Shown: positions 35,023 through 44,020, numbered from the stretch's first letter. The stretch is DNA of 64,000 bases from DASPOF01 sp035626155 (GCA_035626155.1 DASPOF010000108.1:1-64000), one strand, 5' to 3'. Made by a program: numbers and translations. The notes: generated by a model from the letters alone, not told the origin.

Positions 35023-36223
35023 CGATCGCCCCGGCGCAATACGCATCCTCCATGTGAGCCCGTGCTATGCGCCCGCATGGAGCGCAGGCGGTCTCACCGA
35101 GTCGGTCTATCAGTCCACTCGCGAACTGGCGCGTCAGGGAGCGTGGGTTCGCGTGCTCACCACCGACGCCGACGGCGCGGACCGTCGCCTGGAGAAGCAG
35201 GCGATGCGCGATTTTGAACGGGCCGACGGGCTGGAGGTGCGATACTGCGGGCGCATCGCGCGCCAGTCGGTCTCACCAGCGCTCGCAGCAGCTTTACCGC
35301 AACTGGTCCGATGGGCCGACGTCATCCATCTCCACTCGGCCTATTCGTTTCCCGTTATCCCGACCATCGTTGCGGCCCGCGTGTTCGACAAGCCGCTGGT
35401 GTGGGCACCGCATGGCGCGTTGCAGAGATGGCGCGGCTCGCGGCGCACCAGGCTCAAATCGATTTGGGAATCGATCTGTCTTGCAATCGCGCCGCGCCGG
35501 CTTGTCCTGCATGTGACCTCCGAGGAGGAAGCGCGCGAGAGCGCGGGGCGGCTTGGAGCCGTCGCGACCGCGGTCATCGCCAACGGCGTGACCATCCCCG
35601 CGAATCTTCGCCGTGTCCCGCCGAGCGGCACGCTGAGGCTCCTCTTCATCGGCCGCCTTGACCCGAAAAAAGGCGTGGACAACCTGCTTGCCGCATGCCG
35701 GCGCCTGGGCGATCGCGGCCGCGTGAATTACTCCCTCACCGTGGCCGGCTCGGGCAGCCCCGCCTACGAGCAGGAGCTTCGGCAGAGGGCTTGCGAGCTC
35801 GCGCTTGGGCCGCGGCTTGCGATGGCCGGCGATGTGCGCGGCGAGAGCAAGCTTCGCGTGTTTGAGAACGCCGATATCGTGATCGTGCCTTCGCACACCG
35901 AGAATTTCGCGATCGTGGTGGCCGAGGCGCTGGCGCACGGCGTGCCGGTAATCGCGAGCACCGGCACTCCCTGGCGCGACGTCGAGAAAGTCGGGTGCGG
36001 GCTTTGGGTCGCAAACGATCCCGCAAGCATCGCCGACGCAATCGAGCGAATGAGCGCGATGCCGCTTGGGGAAATGAGCGCCAAGGGCCGCCAGTGGATG
36101 ACCGATCGATACTCGTGGGAGCGCTCGGCGAGGGAATTGCTCCGCTGCTACGCCGGCCTGCTCGCACCAGCGGCGAGCGTGCCGATCGCCGTCGCTGAGA
36201 GTCCTACCCGATCCGCGCAGTGA
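35009..36223 (+). CDS. Family 4 glycosyltransferase
   Basis: A 404-aa GT-B glycosyltransferase. The N-terminus ILHVSPCYAPAWSAGGLTES is typical for the subgroup that modifies exopolysaccharides. VWAPHGALQRWRGSRR, LLFIGRLDPKKGVDNLL, LTVAGSGSPAYEQEL and the EX7E site HTENFAIVVAEALAHGVPVI follow in the expected order. It overlaps the CgeB-like gene by 14 bp and ends 28 bp before the carbamoyltransferase gene. Substrates are unknown. Confidence 0.9.
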   Translation: MPSSDDRPGAIRILHVSPCYAPAWSAGGLTESVYQSTRELARQGAWVRVLTTDADGADRRLEKQAMRDFERADGLEVRYCGRIARQSVSPALAAALPQLVRWADVIHLHSAYSFPVIPTIVAARVFDKPLVWAPHGALQRWRGSRRTRLKSIWESICLAIAPRRLVLHVTSEEEARESAGRLGAVATAVIANGVTIPANLRRVPPSGTLRLLFIGRLDPKKGVDNLLAACRRLGDRGRVNYSLTVAGSGSPAYEQELRQRACELALGPRLAMAGDVRGESKLRVFENADIVIVPSHTENFAIVVAEALAHGVPVIASTGTPWRDVEKVGCGLWVANDPASIADAIERMSAMPLGEMSAKGRQWMTDRYSWERSARELLRCYAGLLAPAASVPIAVAESPTRSAQ

Positions 36224-36251
36224 CGTTGCACCCGAAAAGGCCGCGGCCGCC

Positions 36252-38003
36252 ATGTTGATCATCGGAATCAACGCGTACCACGGTGATGCGAGCGCGGCCG
36301 CGGTGGTCGATGGCCGGTTGGTCGCCGCCGCCGAGGAGGAGCGATTCAACCGGATCAAACACGCTGCCGGATTTCCCTCGCAAGCGCTGCGTTACGTGCT
36401 CGATGCCGCAGGCGCATCGCCCCGCGAAATCGACGTGGTCGCGATCGCGCGCGACCCGTGGGCTCGGCTGTGGCGTAAGGCGTGCTATGCGCTCAAGATG
36501 CCCGGGCACGTGCGAGATCGCCTCACCGTGCAAACAAAGTTTGCCGCAATCGGCGGCGAAATCGCCCGCGCGGTGGATGCGCCCGGCATTTCGCCCGCGG
36601 TGAGCCGCGTCGAGCATCACAAGGCCCACCTTGCCAGCGCCTTTCTGGTCTCGCCGTTCGACGAGGCGGCGCTGTTCTCGGTCGACGGGCTGGGCGATTT
36701 CGCAAGCTCGATGTGGGGCGTCGGGCGCGGCGACAAGATCCAGCCGATGGGCGCGGTTGCGTTCCCGCATTCGCTCGGAATCTACTACACCGCCCTCACG
36801 CAATTCCTCGGCTTCCCGCGCTACGGCGATGAGTACAAGGTGATGGGGCTCGCGTCGTACGGAGAACCCGAACTGCTCGAGGAATTTCGCCGCATCGTGA
36901 TCGCGCGCAACGGAGGCCGGATGGGTTTCGAGCTCAACCCTGCCTACTTCGTCCATCATCGCTCGCGCACCGACATGACCTGGGATTCGGGTGAGCCGGT
37001 GCTGGGCCGCATCTACTCCGATTACCTGGTCGAGCGCCTGGGCCCGCCGCGCGCCCCGGCCGACCCGATCGCCGACCGGCATCGCGCGATCGCCGCGTCG
37101 ACGCAGCGGCGCCTCGAGGAGGTGATCCTCGAGCGCTTGACGATGCTCAGGCGCGCGACGGGGATGCGGAAGTTGTGCATCGCAGGAGGCGTCGCGTTCA
37201 ATTGCGCGGTCAACGGCAAAATCCTCGAGCAGACCGGATTCGACGATATCTATATCCAGCCGGCGGCGGGCGATGCGGGACTCGCGATCGGCGCGGCGAT
37301 GTACCAGTGGCACGCAAGCGCGCCAAGGCCGCGCCAATTCGTGATGGATCACGCCTACTGGGGACCGGAGTTCCGCGACGAGGAGATCGCCGCCGCAATC
37401 CACGCCGCGTCCCGCGAAATCGAGCGGCTTGGATGCGAGGTGCGTCGGATCGAAAATGAGGATGATCTCATCCGGTTCACGGCGCAGCAGATAGCAAATG
37501 GATCGGTCGTGGGATGGTTCCAGGGCCGGATGGAGTGGGGACCGCGAGCGCTCGGCAACCGGAGCATCCTCGCCGATCCGCGCCGCGCCGAAATGCGCGA
37601 CATCCTAAACGCTAAGATCAAGCGGCGCGAGATGTTCCGTCCCTTCGCGCCCTCGATTCTCGAAGAGGCCGCTCAGGACTACTTCACGCAGTCCTATCCG
37701 TCGCCGTTCATGCTCATGGCCTACGGCGTGCGCCCGGAAATGCGCCCCCGCATCCCCGCTACGACGCACATCGACGGCACCGGGCGGCTTCAGACCGTCA
37801 GCGAGGAACAAAACCCGCTCTACTACCGGCTGATTCGCGAGTTCGGCCGCCTGACCGGTGTGCCGGTCCTCCTCAACACGTCGTTCAACGAGAATGAGCC
37901 GGTCGTGTGCGCGCCAGAACAGGCGCTGGACTGTTTTCTGAGAACGAACATGGACCTTCTCGTGATGGGGGATTTTGCAATAATGAGGAATCTGAGAGTT
38001 TGA
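36252..38003 (+). CDS. Carbamoyltransferase (NodU/CmcH/TobZ family)
   Basis: A 583-aa O-carbamoyltransferase, which uses carbamoyl phosphate and ATP to carbamoylate a hydroxyl, often on a sugar. The N-terminal Kae1-like domain starts LIIGINAYHGDASAAAVVDG and holds the metal-binding HHKAHLASAF (about residues 121-130) and FSVDGLGDFASSMWG. The C-terminal domain has GWFQGRMEWGPRALGNRSIL and VPVLLNTSFNENEPVV, both hallmark motifs. The length matches the family. In this locus it probably decorates the polymer with carbamoyl groups, as in Nod factor synthesis. A DNA segment at 37980-38050 is unusually AT-rich and may contain a promoter for the next gene. Confidence 0.92.
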   Translation: MLIIGINAYHGDASAAAVVDGRLVAAAEEERFNRIKHAAGFPSQALRYVLDAAGASPREIDVVAIARDPWARLWRKACYALKMPGHVRDRLTVQTKFAAIGGEIARAVDAPGISPAVSRVEHHKAHLASAFLVSPFDEAALFSVDGLGDFASSMWGVGRGDKIQPMGAVAFPHSLGIYYTALTQFLGFPRYGDEYKVMGLASYGEPELLEEFRRIVIARNGGRMGFELNPAYFVHHRSRTDMTWDSGEPVLGRIYSDYLVERLGPPRAPADPIADRHRAIAASTQRRLEEVILERLTMLRRATGMRKLCIAGGVAFNCAVNGKILEQTGFDDIYIQPAAGDAGLAIGAAMYQWHASAPRPRQFVMDHAYWGPEFRDEEIAAAIHAASREIERLGCEVRRIENEDDLIRFTAQQIANGSVVGWFQGRMEWGPRALGNRSILADPRRAEMRDILNAKIKRREMFRPFAPSILEEAAQDYFTQSYPSPFMLMAYGVRPEMRPRIPATTHIDGTGRLQTVSEEQNPLYYRLIREFGRLTGVPVLLNTSFNENEPVVCAPEQALDCFLRTNMDLLVMGDFAIMRNLRV

Positions 38004-38029
38004 ATCCCTATATGCGGTCTGAAATGATT
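38000..38029 (+). promoter_or_regulatory. Candidate internal promoter before the epimerase gene
   Basis: TTGAAT (38000-38005) and ATGATT (38024-38029) are spaced by 18 bp inside a locally AT-rich island that spans the end of the carbamoyltransferase gene. The match is moderate. Confidence 0.3.
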
Positions 38030-38048
38030 AAAGCAGCTAGGAGATGGT

Positions 38049-39044
38049 ATGGCTGCAAGCACGAAGGTCCTGGTTACGGGCGCCGGCGGCTTCATTGGGA
38101 GTCATCTGGTCGGTTATCTGAAGCGGCAGGGTTACTGGGTCCGTGGCGTGGATCAGAAATCACCCGAATTCCGGCCGACCGAGGCTGACGACTTCAAACT
38201 GCTCGACCTGCGAAATTGGGCCGCCTGCCGCGAGGCGACCGAAGGCGTGAGCGAGGTCTACGCGTTGGCCGCCGATATGGGCGGGATGGGGTTCATCTCG
38301 TCTCATCATTCGGCGATCCTCTTCAATAACGCGATGATCAATTTTCAGACGCTCGAGGCGGCGCGGCAGAGCGGCGTGAAGCGGTACTTTTACAGTTCGT
38401 CCGCCTGCGTCTATCCCGAGTTCAAGCAGACCGACACGGATGTTACCCCGCTGCGCGAGGAGGATGCCTATCCGGCCCAGCCGCAGGACGCATACGGATG
38501 GGAGAAGCTGATCACGGAGCGGCTGTGCACCCATTATCGCGAGGACTACGGCATCGAGACCCGCATCGTCCGGTTTCACAATATCTTCGGTCCGTACGGA
38601 ACCTGGGAGGGCGGGCGCGAAAAAGCTCCTGCCGCGATGTGCCGCAAGATTGCGGACGCCAAGCTGACCGGAAATCACGAGATCGAGATCTGGGGCGACG
38701 GCGAGCAGACGCGTTCCTTCTGCTACATCGATGACTGCCTTACCGGCATCTACAAGCTCATGCGCTCGGACTATCGCGAGCCGCTCAATATCGGCCAGGA
38801 CCGCATGGTGACCATCAACGAACTGGCCGACATGGTCGCCAGTATCGCGGGCATCCGCATTACCAAGAAGCACGTGCCAGGGCCGCAGGGCGTACGCGGC
38901 CGCAACTCCGACAACACACGCCTGCGGGCGGTGCTCAGGTGGGAGCCCGCCATTTCGCTCGAAGAGGGTCTTGCGCGGACCTACGCGTGGATCGAGCGGC
39001 AAGTGCGCGAAAAAGAGCGCTCGCACGCCGCGGCATCTGTGTAA
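38049..39044 (+). CDS. GDP-mannose 3,5-epimerase-like NDP-sugar epimerase
   Basis: A 331-aa extended SDR. The NAD-binding start is VLVTGAGGFIGSHL, the catalytic region has SSSACVYPEF and YxxxK as DAYGWEKL, and several long segments (AADMGGMGFISSHHS, FHNIFGPYGTWEGGREKAPA, HVPGPQGVRGRNSDN) closely follow what I recall of plant GDP-mannose 3,5-epimerase. That enzyme converts GDP-mannose to GDP-L-galactose. ATG 38049 has AGGAG five bases upstream. Together with gmd downstream it points to GDP-mannose-derived sugars in the polymer. The exact product is inferred from similarity. Confidence 0.85.
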   Translation: MAASTKVLVTGAGGFIGSHLVGYLKRQGYWVRGVDQKSPEFRPTEADDFKLLDLRNWAACREATEGVSEVYALAADMGGMGFISSHHSAILFNNAMINFQTLEAARQSGVKRYFYSSSACVYPEFKQTDTDVTPLREEDAYPAQPQDAYGWEKLITERLCTHYREDYGIETRIVRFHNIFGPYGTWEGGREKAPAAMCRKIADAKLTGNHEIEIWGDGEQTRSFCYIDDCLTGIYKLMRSDYREPLNIGQDRMVTINELADMVASIAGIRITKKHVPGPQGVRGRNSDNTRLRAVLRWEPAISLEEGLARTYAWIERQVREKERSHAAASV

Positions 39045-39095
39045 TCCCGCTCGCGCTCGCAAACAATTTCCAGTTCGCCAGAGGGCCAGTCGCCT

Positions 39096-40292
39096 ACGCG
39101 ACTGCTGTTTCTAAATCGCGCGTTCGGGCCGGACGAGGAAGCGACCGGCCAGCTTCTGTTCGAGCTCTGCGATGACCTCGCGGCGGTGCATGATGTCACC
39201 GCCATCGTGGGTCCGTCGACCCGCGCGAATTCGCCGGCGCACGGCCTGGTGAGCCGCGAGATGCGCGGCCGGGTCACCATCATCAGGAACTGGGCCACGA
39301 CTTTTGCGAAGACGCGGCTTTCTGCCCGGCTGATCAACCTTGCCACCTACTTTGCGTGCGCCGCTCTCTCGACGTTCGGTGTGGAGCGCCCCGACGTGAT
39401 TGTCGCCGAGACCGATCCGCCATTGCTGGGCGCGCTCGGCGCGATTCTCAAACGAAGATGGCGATGCCGGCTGGTGTATAACGTCCGCGATCTTTATCCC
39501 GACATAGCGATCGTCAATGGCGGCGTCAGGAGCCGGGTGCTGCTCGAACTTCTTGCCCGCGCGAATCGGATTGGGTTTGAGCGCGCCGACCTGATTATCA
39601 CTCTCGGACAGGACATGGCCGAGCGCATCGTTCGCCAGGGCGTGCCTCGATCGAAAGTTGCGGTCGCGCCTGACTGGGCCGACTGCGCCCGGATCTTTCC
39701 GTTGGCAAGTAGTCCGTTGCGGCAATCATTGGGCGAACGGTTCGTGGTGATGTATTCGGGCAATCTCGGGTTGTCGCAGCAACTCGAGACGGTCCTCGCA
39801 GCGGCCAATCGCTTGCGCGGCGACCCGCGAATCCTTTTCGTGCTGGTCGGCGAAGGCGCGCGCAAGGAATGGCTGATTGGTCAGGCGAACGCGATGGGGC
39901 TCGCCAACGTCGCGTTTCTTCCCTATCAGCCCAGGGAGAAATTGGCCGAGTCGCTGAGCGCCGCGGATTTGCACCTCGTGGCGCTTGCGCCGGGCGCGGC
40001 GGGATGCGGCGTGCCGAGCAAGATCTATGGGATTCTCGCCGCCGGGCGTCCCTTCGTCGCGGTTATGGAAGACGAGGCCGAAGCCGCGCGAATCGCGCGC
40101 GATCATTCGGTCGGACTCGTGGTGGCGCCCGGCGACGCCGAGGGGCTTGCGGCAACGATTGCCGGCGCCGCGGGCAATCTCCAGGAACTCAGGGCGATGG
40201 GCGCGCGGGCGCGCCGGCTGGCGGAACAGAAATATGACCGGGCTGTCGCGACGCGCAAGTTCGATGCGCTGCTCGCCAGCCTCGCGTCCTGA
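39096..40292 (+). CDS. WbuB-like family 4 glycosyltransferase, apparently without an ordinary start codon
   Basis: The conserved protein is about 398 aa. Its expected N-terminus (RLLFLNRAFGPDEEATGQLL) is encoded from 39099, but the codon where Met is expected (39096) is ACG, and no ATG, GTG or TTG occurs in frame between the stop at 39042 and GTG 39186. Using GTG 39186 would delete 30 conserved residues. GAGGG (39081-39085) lies 10 nt upstream of ACG. Downstream motifs are normal: NVRDLYPDIAIV, VVMYSGNLGLSQQLETVL, and CGVPSKIYGILAAGRPFV. It probably adds a sugar or amino sugar such as L-FucNAc to a lipid-linked unit; this is inferred from the family. Confidence 0.78.
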   Translation, partial: TRLLFLNRAFGPDEEATGQLLFELCDDLAAVHDVTAIVGPSTRANSPAHGLVSREMRGRVTIIRNWATTFAKTRLSARLINLATYFACAALSTFGVERPDVIVAETDPPLLGALGAILKRRWRCRLVYNVRDLYPDIAIVNGGVRSRVLLELLARANRIGFERADLIITLGQDMAERIVRQGVPRSKVAVAPDWADCARIFPLASSPLRQSLGERFVVMYSGNLGLSQQLETVLAAANRLRGDPRILFVLVGEGARKEWLIGQANAMGLANVAFLPYQPREKLAESLSAADLHLVALAPGAAGCGVPSKIYGILAAGRPFVAVMEDEAEAARIARDHSVGLVVAPGDAEGLAATIAGAAGNLQELRAMGARARRLAEQKYDRAVATRKFDALLASLAS

Positions 40293-40473
40293 AAGGGGTG
40301 TCCTTCAGATCGAACTCATCAAAGGGCGGATGCGAGAGACTCCCGCATCGCGATTTAGAAAGCATTTCATTCTCACGGCCCGATCCGCAGTTCTTCACGA
40401 CTGCTTGCTGGTGCTTACGCGGGCGCCTTTGTGATCTAGCCCCGCGATTTTAAGGATCATCACGACTCCAATC
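40293..40473. other. 181-bp gap before the WecA-like gene
   Basis: A short inverted repeat GATGCG (40329-40334)/CGCATC (40344-40349) lies here, but no T-tract follows. No small gene or known RNA is evident. A weak TTTTAAGG-type ribosome-binding region precedes ATG 40474. Confidence 0.4.
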
Positions 40474-42327
40474 ATGTCGGCTATTCCAGCCGCGCTGGTT
40501 TCGATCGCCGCCGCCCTCGGTTCGTCGTTTGCGGTCGCGATTGCAACCGTTCCGGCCGCAATCCGAATCGGCAACCGGCTTGGCATTACCGCGAAGCCGG
40601 CCACGCCCGGTGATAGCGAGTCCGTTCCCGTGTTTGGCGGCGCGTCGATAATTGCGGCGATCCTGGTCGCGCTCGCGGCGGTCGGCGAATTGCAGCTTTG
40701 GATTCTGGCCGGCGCAGGAGCGCTGCTCGTGGCAGGGATCGTGGACGATGCGATCCCGATGCGCCCGCGCCAGAAATTTGTGGTTGAGGTTGTAGTAGTC
40801 GGTTGGGCGCTGAGCTTCGCGTTGCCGCCGATGCCGTTAACGCCTTGGCACGCGGCCGACATCGCGCTGGCTGGCTTGTGGTTGGTGGCGACGATAAACG
40901 CGTTCAACTTCATCGATGGGCTCGACGGACTCGCCGCCGGTATCGGCATCGTCATCTCGATGGCACTAGCGGCAACGGGGATCCTGCGCCACGATCAACT
41001 GCTGACGCTGGGAAGTTTTGCGATCGGGGGCGCGCTCGCGGGCTTCATGCTCTATAACTTTCCGCCCGCCACGATATTCATGGGCGATGCGGGCGCACTC
41101 CCGCTCGGGTTCATCCTGGGCGTCCTCGCGCTAAGAGGAGGGGTGCTTGCCGACAACACCCGTCTTGCCAAGTACGTTTTCCCCGCGCTGGTGATGGCCG
41201 TGCCCTTGCTCAACACCGCGATTGTTACGGTGACGCGATTGGCGACGGGCAATCCGATTTCCCGCGGCGGCCTCGACCATTCGCATAATCGGCTTCGGTC
41301 GTTGGGACTCAGCGACCGCAAGGTGGTGGCGGTGTCCTGCGCGGTGGCGTCCGTCGCCGCGGCGTGCGGAGTCGCAGCGAACATCCTGGCGCACGCCTAT
41401 GTGGTTTCGGCTCTGCCCCTCATCACCTTGGCGGCGGCGGTGATCGCGCTGTTCATGATGGATCTGAGCTTCGACGCGCGTCCTCCCGCGGTCACCTACG
41501 GATACGTTCAGGGGCTGGCGCGGATCATCCTCAGTTTCGGCTACAAGCGGCGGCTCGCCGAAGCCGGGGTGGACCTGGCCCTTATCAGTGCGGCGTATTT
41601 CGGCGCATTCGCATTGCGGTTGGACTTCGGCATCGACAGCCCGCTCGTCACAACAGTGACGGCGAGCATGCCGTGGGTCCTGCTGGTCACGTATCCCGCG
41701 TTTTTTCTGGCGGGCGTTTATCGAGGAATCTGGCGCTATACGGGTCTTTCCGACGGGATCCGCTTCGCCAACGGCGCGGCGCTTTCCGGAATTTTCCTGG
41801 CAGCCGGCTCGATGCTATTTCCGATCGCGCTCTCCGGGTCGATCGTTGTCCTCTACTCGATTCTCCTGTTCAACCTGCTGGTTTTTACGCGGGTCTCATT
41901 CAGGGCGATGCGCATGGGGATAAGCCGGCTTGCCGCGCCCGACGAGCGGGTTTTAGTGGTCGGCGCCGGCGAGGTGGGCGCGGCGGCGGCAGACTACATG
42001 TTCTCGGCGCAAGGGCGCAGCGGCGTGCGGCTGGTCGGCTTCATCGATGAGGACGGATTCAAGCGGAACAAGCTGGTCCACGGCCAGCGCGTGCTGGGCA
42101 CGTTTGACGACCTCGCGCAGATCTATCGGTCAAAACACTTTAGCCAGCTCCTAATCGCGGACGAATCGCTGCCCGCTGCGAGACTCGCGATGCTCTCCGC
42201 ATTCGCCGAACGGCACGGAGTCACGGTGCACCGGTTCTCGATCCAGGTCGATCGGATGGGAGAGACGCGGGCGATCATTGGCGGCCGCCCCCGCGCGGTC
42301 AGCATCGGCGAGCCGCGCGCCGTCTGA
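40474..42327 (+). CDS. WecA/MraY-type phosphoglycosyltransferase fused to a CapD-like membrane/Rossmann region
   Basis: A 617-aa membrane protein. Residues 1-330 are a polyprenyl-phosphate sugar-1-phosphate transferase of the WecA/TagO family with VDDA (D91-D92), NAFNFIDGLDGLAAG, FMGDAGALPLG and the HIHHRL-like LDHSHNRLRSLGLS. About residues 360-470 are four further membrane helices, and 490-617 a Rossmann region (VLVVGAGEVGAAAADYMF, LVGFIDEDGFKRN, LIADESLPAARLAML) like the N-terminal half of CapD/FlaA1-type nucleoside-sugar dehydratases, but without their catalytic SDR half. It would start the repeat unit on undecaprenyl phosphate. The Rossmann region's ligand is unknown. It follows the glycosyltransferase gene after a 181-bp gap. 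Confidence 0.87.
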   Translation: MSAIPAALVSIAAALGSSFAVAIATVPAAIRIGNRLGITAKPATPGDSESVPVFGGASIIAAILVALAAVGELQLWILAGAGALLVAGIVDDAIPMRPRQKFVVEVVVVGWALSFALPPMPLTPWHAADIALAGLWLVATINAFNFIDGLDGLAAGIGIVISMALAATGILRHDQLLTLGSFAIGGALAGFMLYNFPPATIFMGDAGALPLGFILGVLALRGGVLADNTRLAKYVFPALVMAVPLLNTAIVTVTRLATGNPISRGGLDHSHNRLRSLGLSDRKVVAVSCAVASVAAACGVAANILAHAYVVSALPLITLAAAVIALFMMDLSFDARPPAVTYGYVQGLARIILSFGYKRRLAEAGVDLALISAAYFGAFALRLDFGIDSPLVTTVTASMPWVLLVTYPAFFLAGVYRGIWRYTGLSDGIRFANGAALSGIFLAAGSMLFPIALSGSIVVLYSILLFNLLVFTRVSFRAMRMGISRLAAPDERVLVVGAGEVGAAAADYMFSAQGRSGVRLVGFIDEDGFKRNKLVHGQRVLGTFDDLAQIYRSKHFSQLLIADESLPAARLAMLSAFAERHGVTVHRFSIQVDRMGETRAIIGGRPRAVSIGEPRAV

Positions 42328-42477
42328 TTGCGGTTTTTTCCCAGAGCGATCCGCCCATTTTCGCCGATAGTACATTCAGGGGCTTCAGAGTCAGAGATAG
42401 AAAGGTTAATGAATGCTACCTTGCGGCGTGTAATAATTCGGCTACCGGGGCCGGGAGGAGGATGGGAAGGAGCTGCG

Positions 42478-42840
42478 ATGAGCCGAATCAGAAAACCCGT
42501 ACATATCGAGCCCAAAGGATGGGGACGCGAGGTCTGGATCGCCAACAACGAGTTGTACTGCGGAAAGATCCTGGAGATTCGCAAGGGCAAGCGATGCTCG
42601 CTCCATTTCCATAAGCTCAAGACCGAGTCCTTTTTTCTGAGATCGGGCCGGCTCAAGGTCAGAATCAAGGAATCGCCCGATTCCGAGATTATCGAGGAGT
42701 TCGAGATGCGCGCCGGCGACTGCATGGACATACCGCAGGGGCTGGTGCATCAGATGGAGGCGCTCGAGGACGCGGAGCTGATCGAGTTTTCCACCCAGCA
42801 CTTCGACACCGATTCGCATCGCCTCATCCGCGGCGACTGA
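42478..42840 (+). CDS. Small cupin, mannose-6-phosphate isomerase-like
   Basis: A 120-aa single-domain cupin. The start MSRIRKPVHIEPKGWGREVWI and the metal-binding motif SLHFHKLKTESF (about residues 41-52) with later GDCMDIPQGLVHQMEAL resemble the cupin core of mannose-6-phosphate isomerase/mannose-1-phosphate guanylyltransferase. It may isomerise or bind a sugar phosphate, or act as a sensor, since it is too short for a full bifunctional enzyme. ATG 42478 has AAGGAG five bases upstream. It is followed by a terminator-like hairpin, and gmd lies beyond. Confidence 0.8.
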   Translation: MSRIRKPVHIEPKGWGREVWIANNELYCGKILEIRKGKRCSLHFHKLKTESFFLRSGRLKVRIKESPDSEIIEEFEMRAGDCMDIPQGLVHQMEALEDAELIEFSTQHFDTDSHRLIRGD

Positions 42841-42863
42841 CGCGAGGTTCGGGTTCGGACAGC

Positions 42864-42896
42864 AAAGGGCGCAACGCCGGCGGCGTTGCGCCCTTT
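42864..42896 (+). terminator. Terminator-like hairpin between the cupin gene and gmd
   Basis: AAAGGGCGCAACGCC (42864-42878) and GGCGTTGCGCCCTTT (42882-42896) are perfect 15-bp complements with a 3-nt loop. Only TTT is available as a tail, and those bases are themselves paired with AAA. It can work as a terminator or as a processing or attenuation hairpin upstream of gmd. Confidence 0.7.
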
Positions 42897-42948
42897 GCCG
42901 TCTGCGGCGGCCGGTGGTTTCGGGCCGATCGATCGGATGTTATATTTG

Positions 42949-43974
42949 ATGGCTTCGATGGCGAAAGTTGCACTGATAACCGGCGTCACTGGGCAGGACG
43001 GCTCCTACCTGGCCGAATTCCTTCTCAACCAGGGCTACGAGGTTCATGGCGTGGTGCGCCGGACCTCCAGTTTCGCAACCGGCCGCATCGATCATCTCCG
43101 CAAAGGATACGGCCCCGGTTCCGAGACCCTTCAGCTTCACTATGGCGACCTTGGCGATGGAACCGGCCTCAGGCGCATCATCGAGCAGGTGCGTCCCGAC
43201 GAGGTCTATAATCTTGCCGCGCAATCGCACGTGCGAATCTCCTTCGATCAGCCCGAATACACCGCCGACGTGGTCGGGCTGGGCGCGCTGAGATTGCTCG
43301 AGGCGCTCCGCGATCACAACAAACGTCACGGGCGCGCGGCGCGGCTGTACCAGGCGGGATCGTCCGAGATGTTCGGGCGCGCGGTCGAAATCCCGCAGCG
43401 CGAGACTACCCCGTTCCATCCGCGAAGCCCCTATGCGTGCGCGAAGGTGTACGCGCATCTTCAGACCGTGAATTATCGCGAGGCCTACGGATTGTTCGCG
43501 TGCAACGGCATCCTGTTCAACCACGAATCGCCGCGCCGGGGCGAAAATTTCGTGACTCGCAAGATCACCCGCAGCGCCACGCGCATCAAGGTCGGCCTCC
43601 AGGATCGGCTCGCGCTCGGCAATCTCGATTCGCGCCGCGACTGGGGTTTCGCCGGCGACTACGTCGAGGCGATGTGGATGATGCTTCAGCGCGACGAACC
43701 CGACGACTACGTAATCGCGACCGGCGAGAACCACTCGGTGCGCGAATTCCTCGAGCTCGTGTTCGATCGTCTAAAGCTCGATTGGGAGAAGCATGTCGAG
43801 ATCGATCCGCGCTTCTTCAGGCCCTCCGAGGTGGACGAGCTTAGGGGTGACTGGAGCAAGGCCGCCCGCGTGCTCGGCTGGAAGCCCAAAGTCAAATTCG
43901 ATGAGCTGGCCGCGATGATGGTCGATGCGGATCTGGATCTCGCCGAGCGGGAACTTCGAAGCCGCGGCCGCTAG
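42949..43974 (+). CDS. gmd: GDP-mannose 4,6-dehydratase
   Basis: A 341-aa extended SDR that turns GDP-mannose into GDP-4-keto-6-deoxy-mannose, the precursor of GDP-fucose, GDP-rhamnose and others. The family marks are LITGVTGQDGSYLAEFLL, GVVRRTSSFATGRIDHL, LHYGDLGDGTGLRRII, the catalytic SSEMFG, YxxxK as SPYACAKVYAH, and the FNHESPRRGENFVTRKI motif. The start is uncertain: ATG 42949 is called, with in-frame ATGs at 42937 and 42958. It is convergent with metH, 46 bp apart. Confidence 0.96.
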   Translation: MASMAKVALITGVTGQDGSYLAEFLLNQGYEVHGVVRRTSSFATGRIDHLRKGYGPGSETLQLHYGDLGDGTGLRRIIEQVRPDEVYNLAAQSHVRISFDQPEYTADVVGLGALRLLEALRDHNKRHGRAARLYQAGSSEMFGRAVEIPQRETTPFHPRSPYACAKVYAHLQTVNYREAYGLFACNGILFNHESPRRGENFVTRKITRSATRIKVGLQDRLALGNLDSRRDWGFAGDYVEAMWMMLQRDEPDDYVIATGENHSVREFLELVFDRLKLDWEKHVEIDPRFFRPSEVDELRGDWSKAARVLGWKPKVKFDELAAMMVDADLDLAERELRSRGR

Positions 43975-44020
43975 GCGGCGGCATCACCGACTCCGCGCGA
44001 TTCAACGCGCTTGGCGCGGG

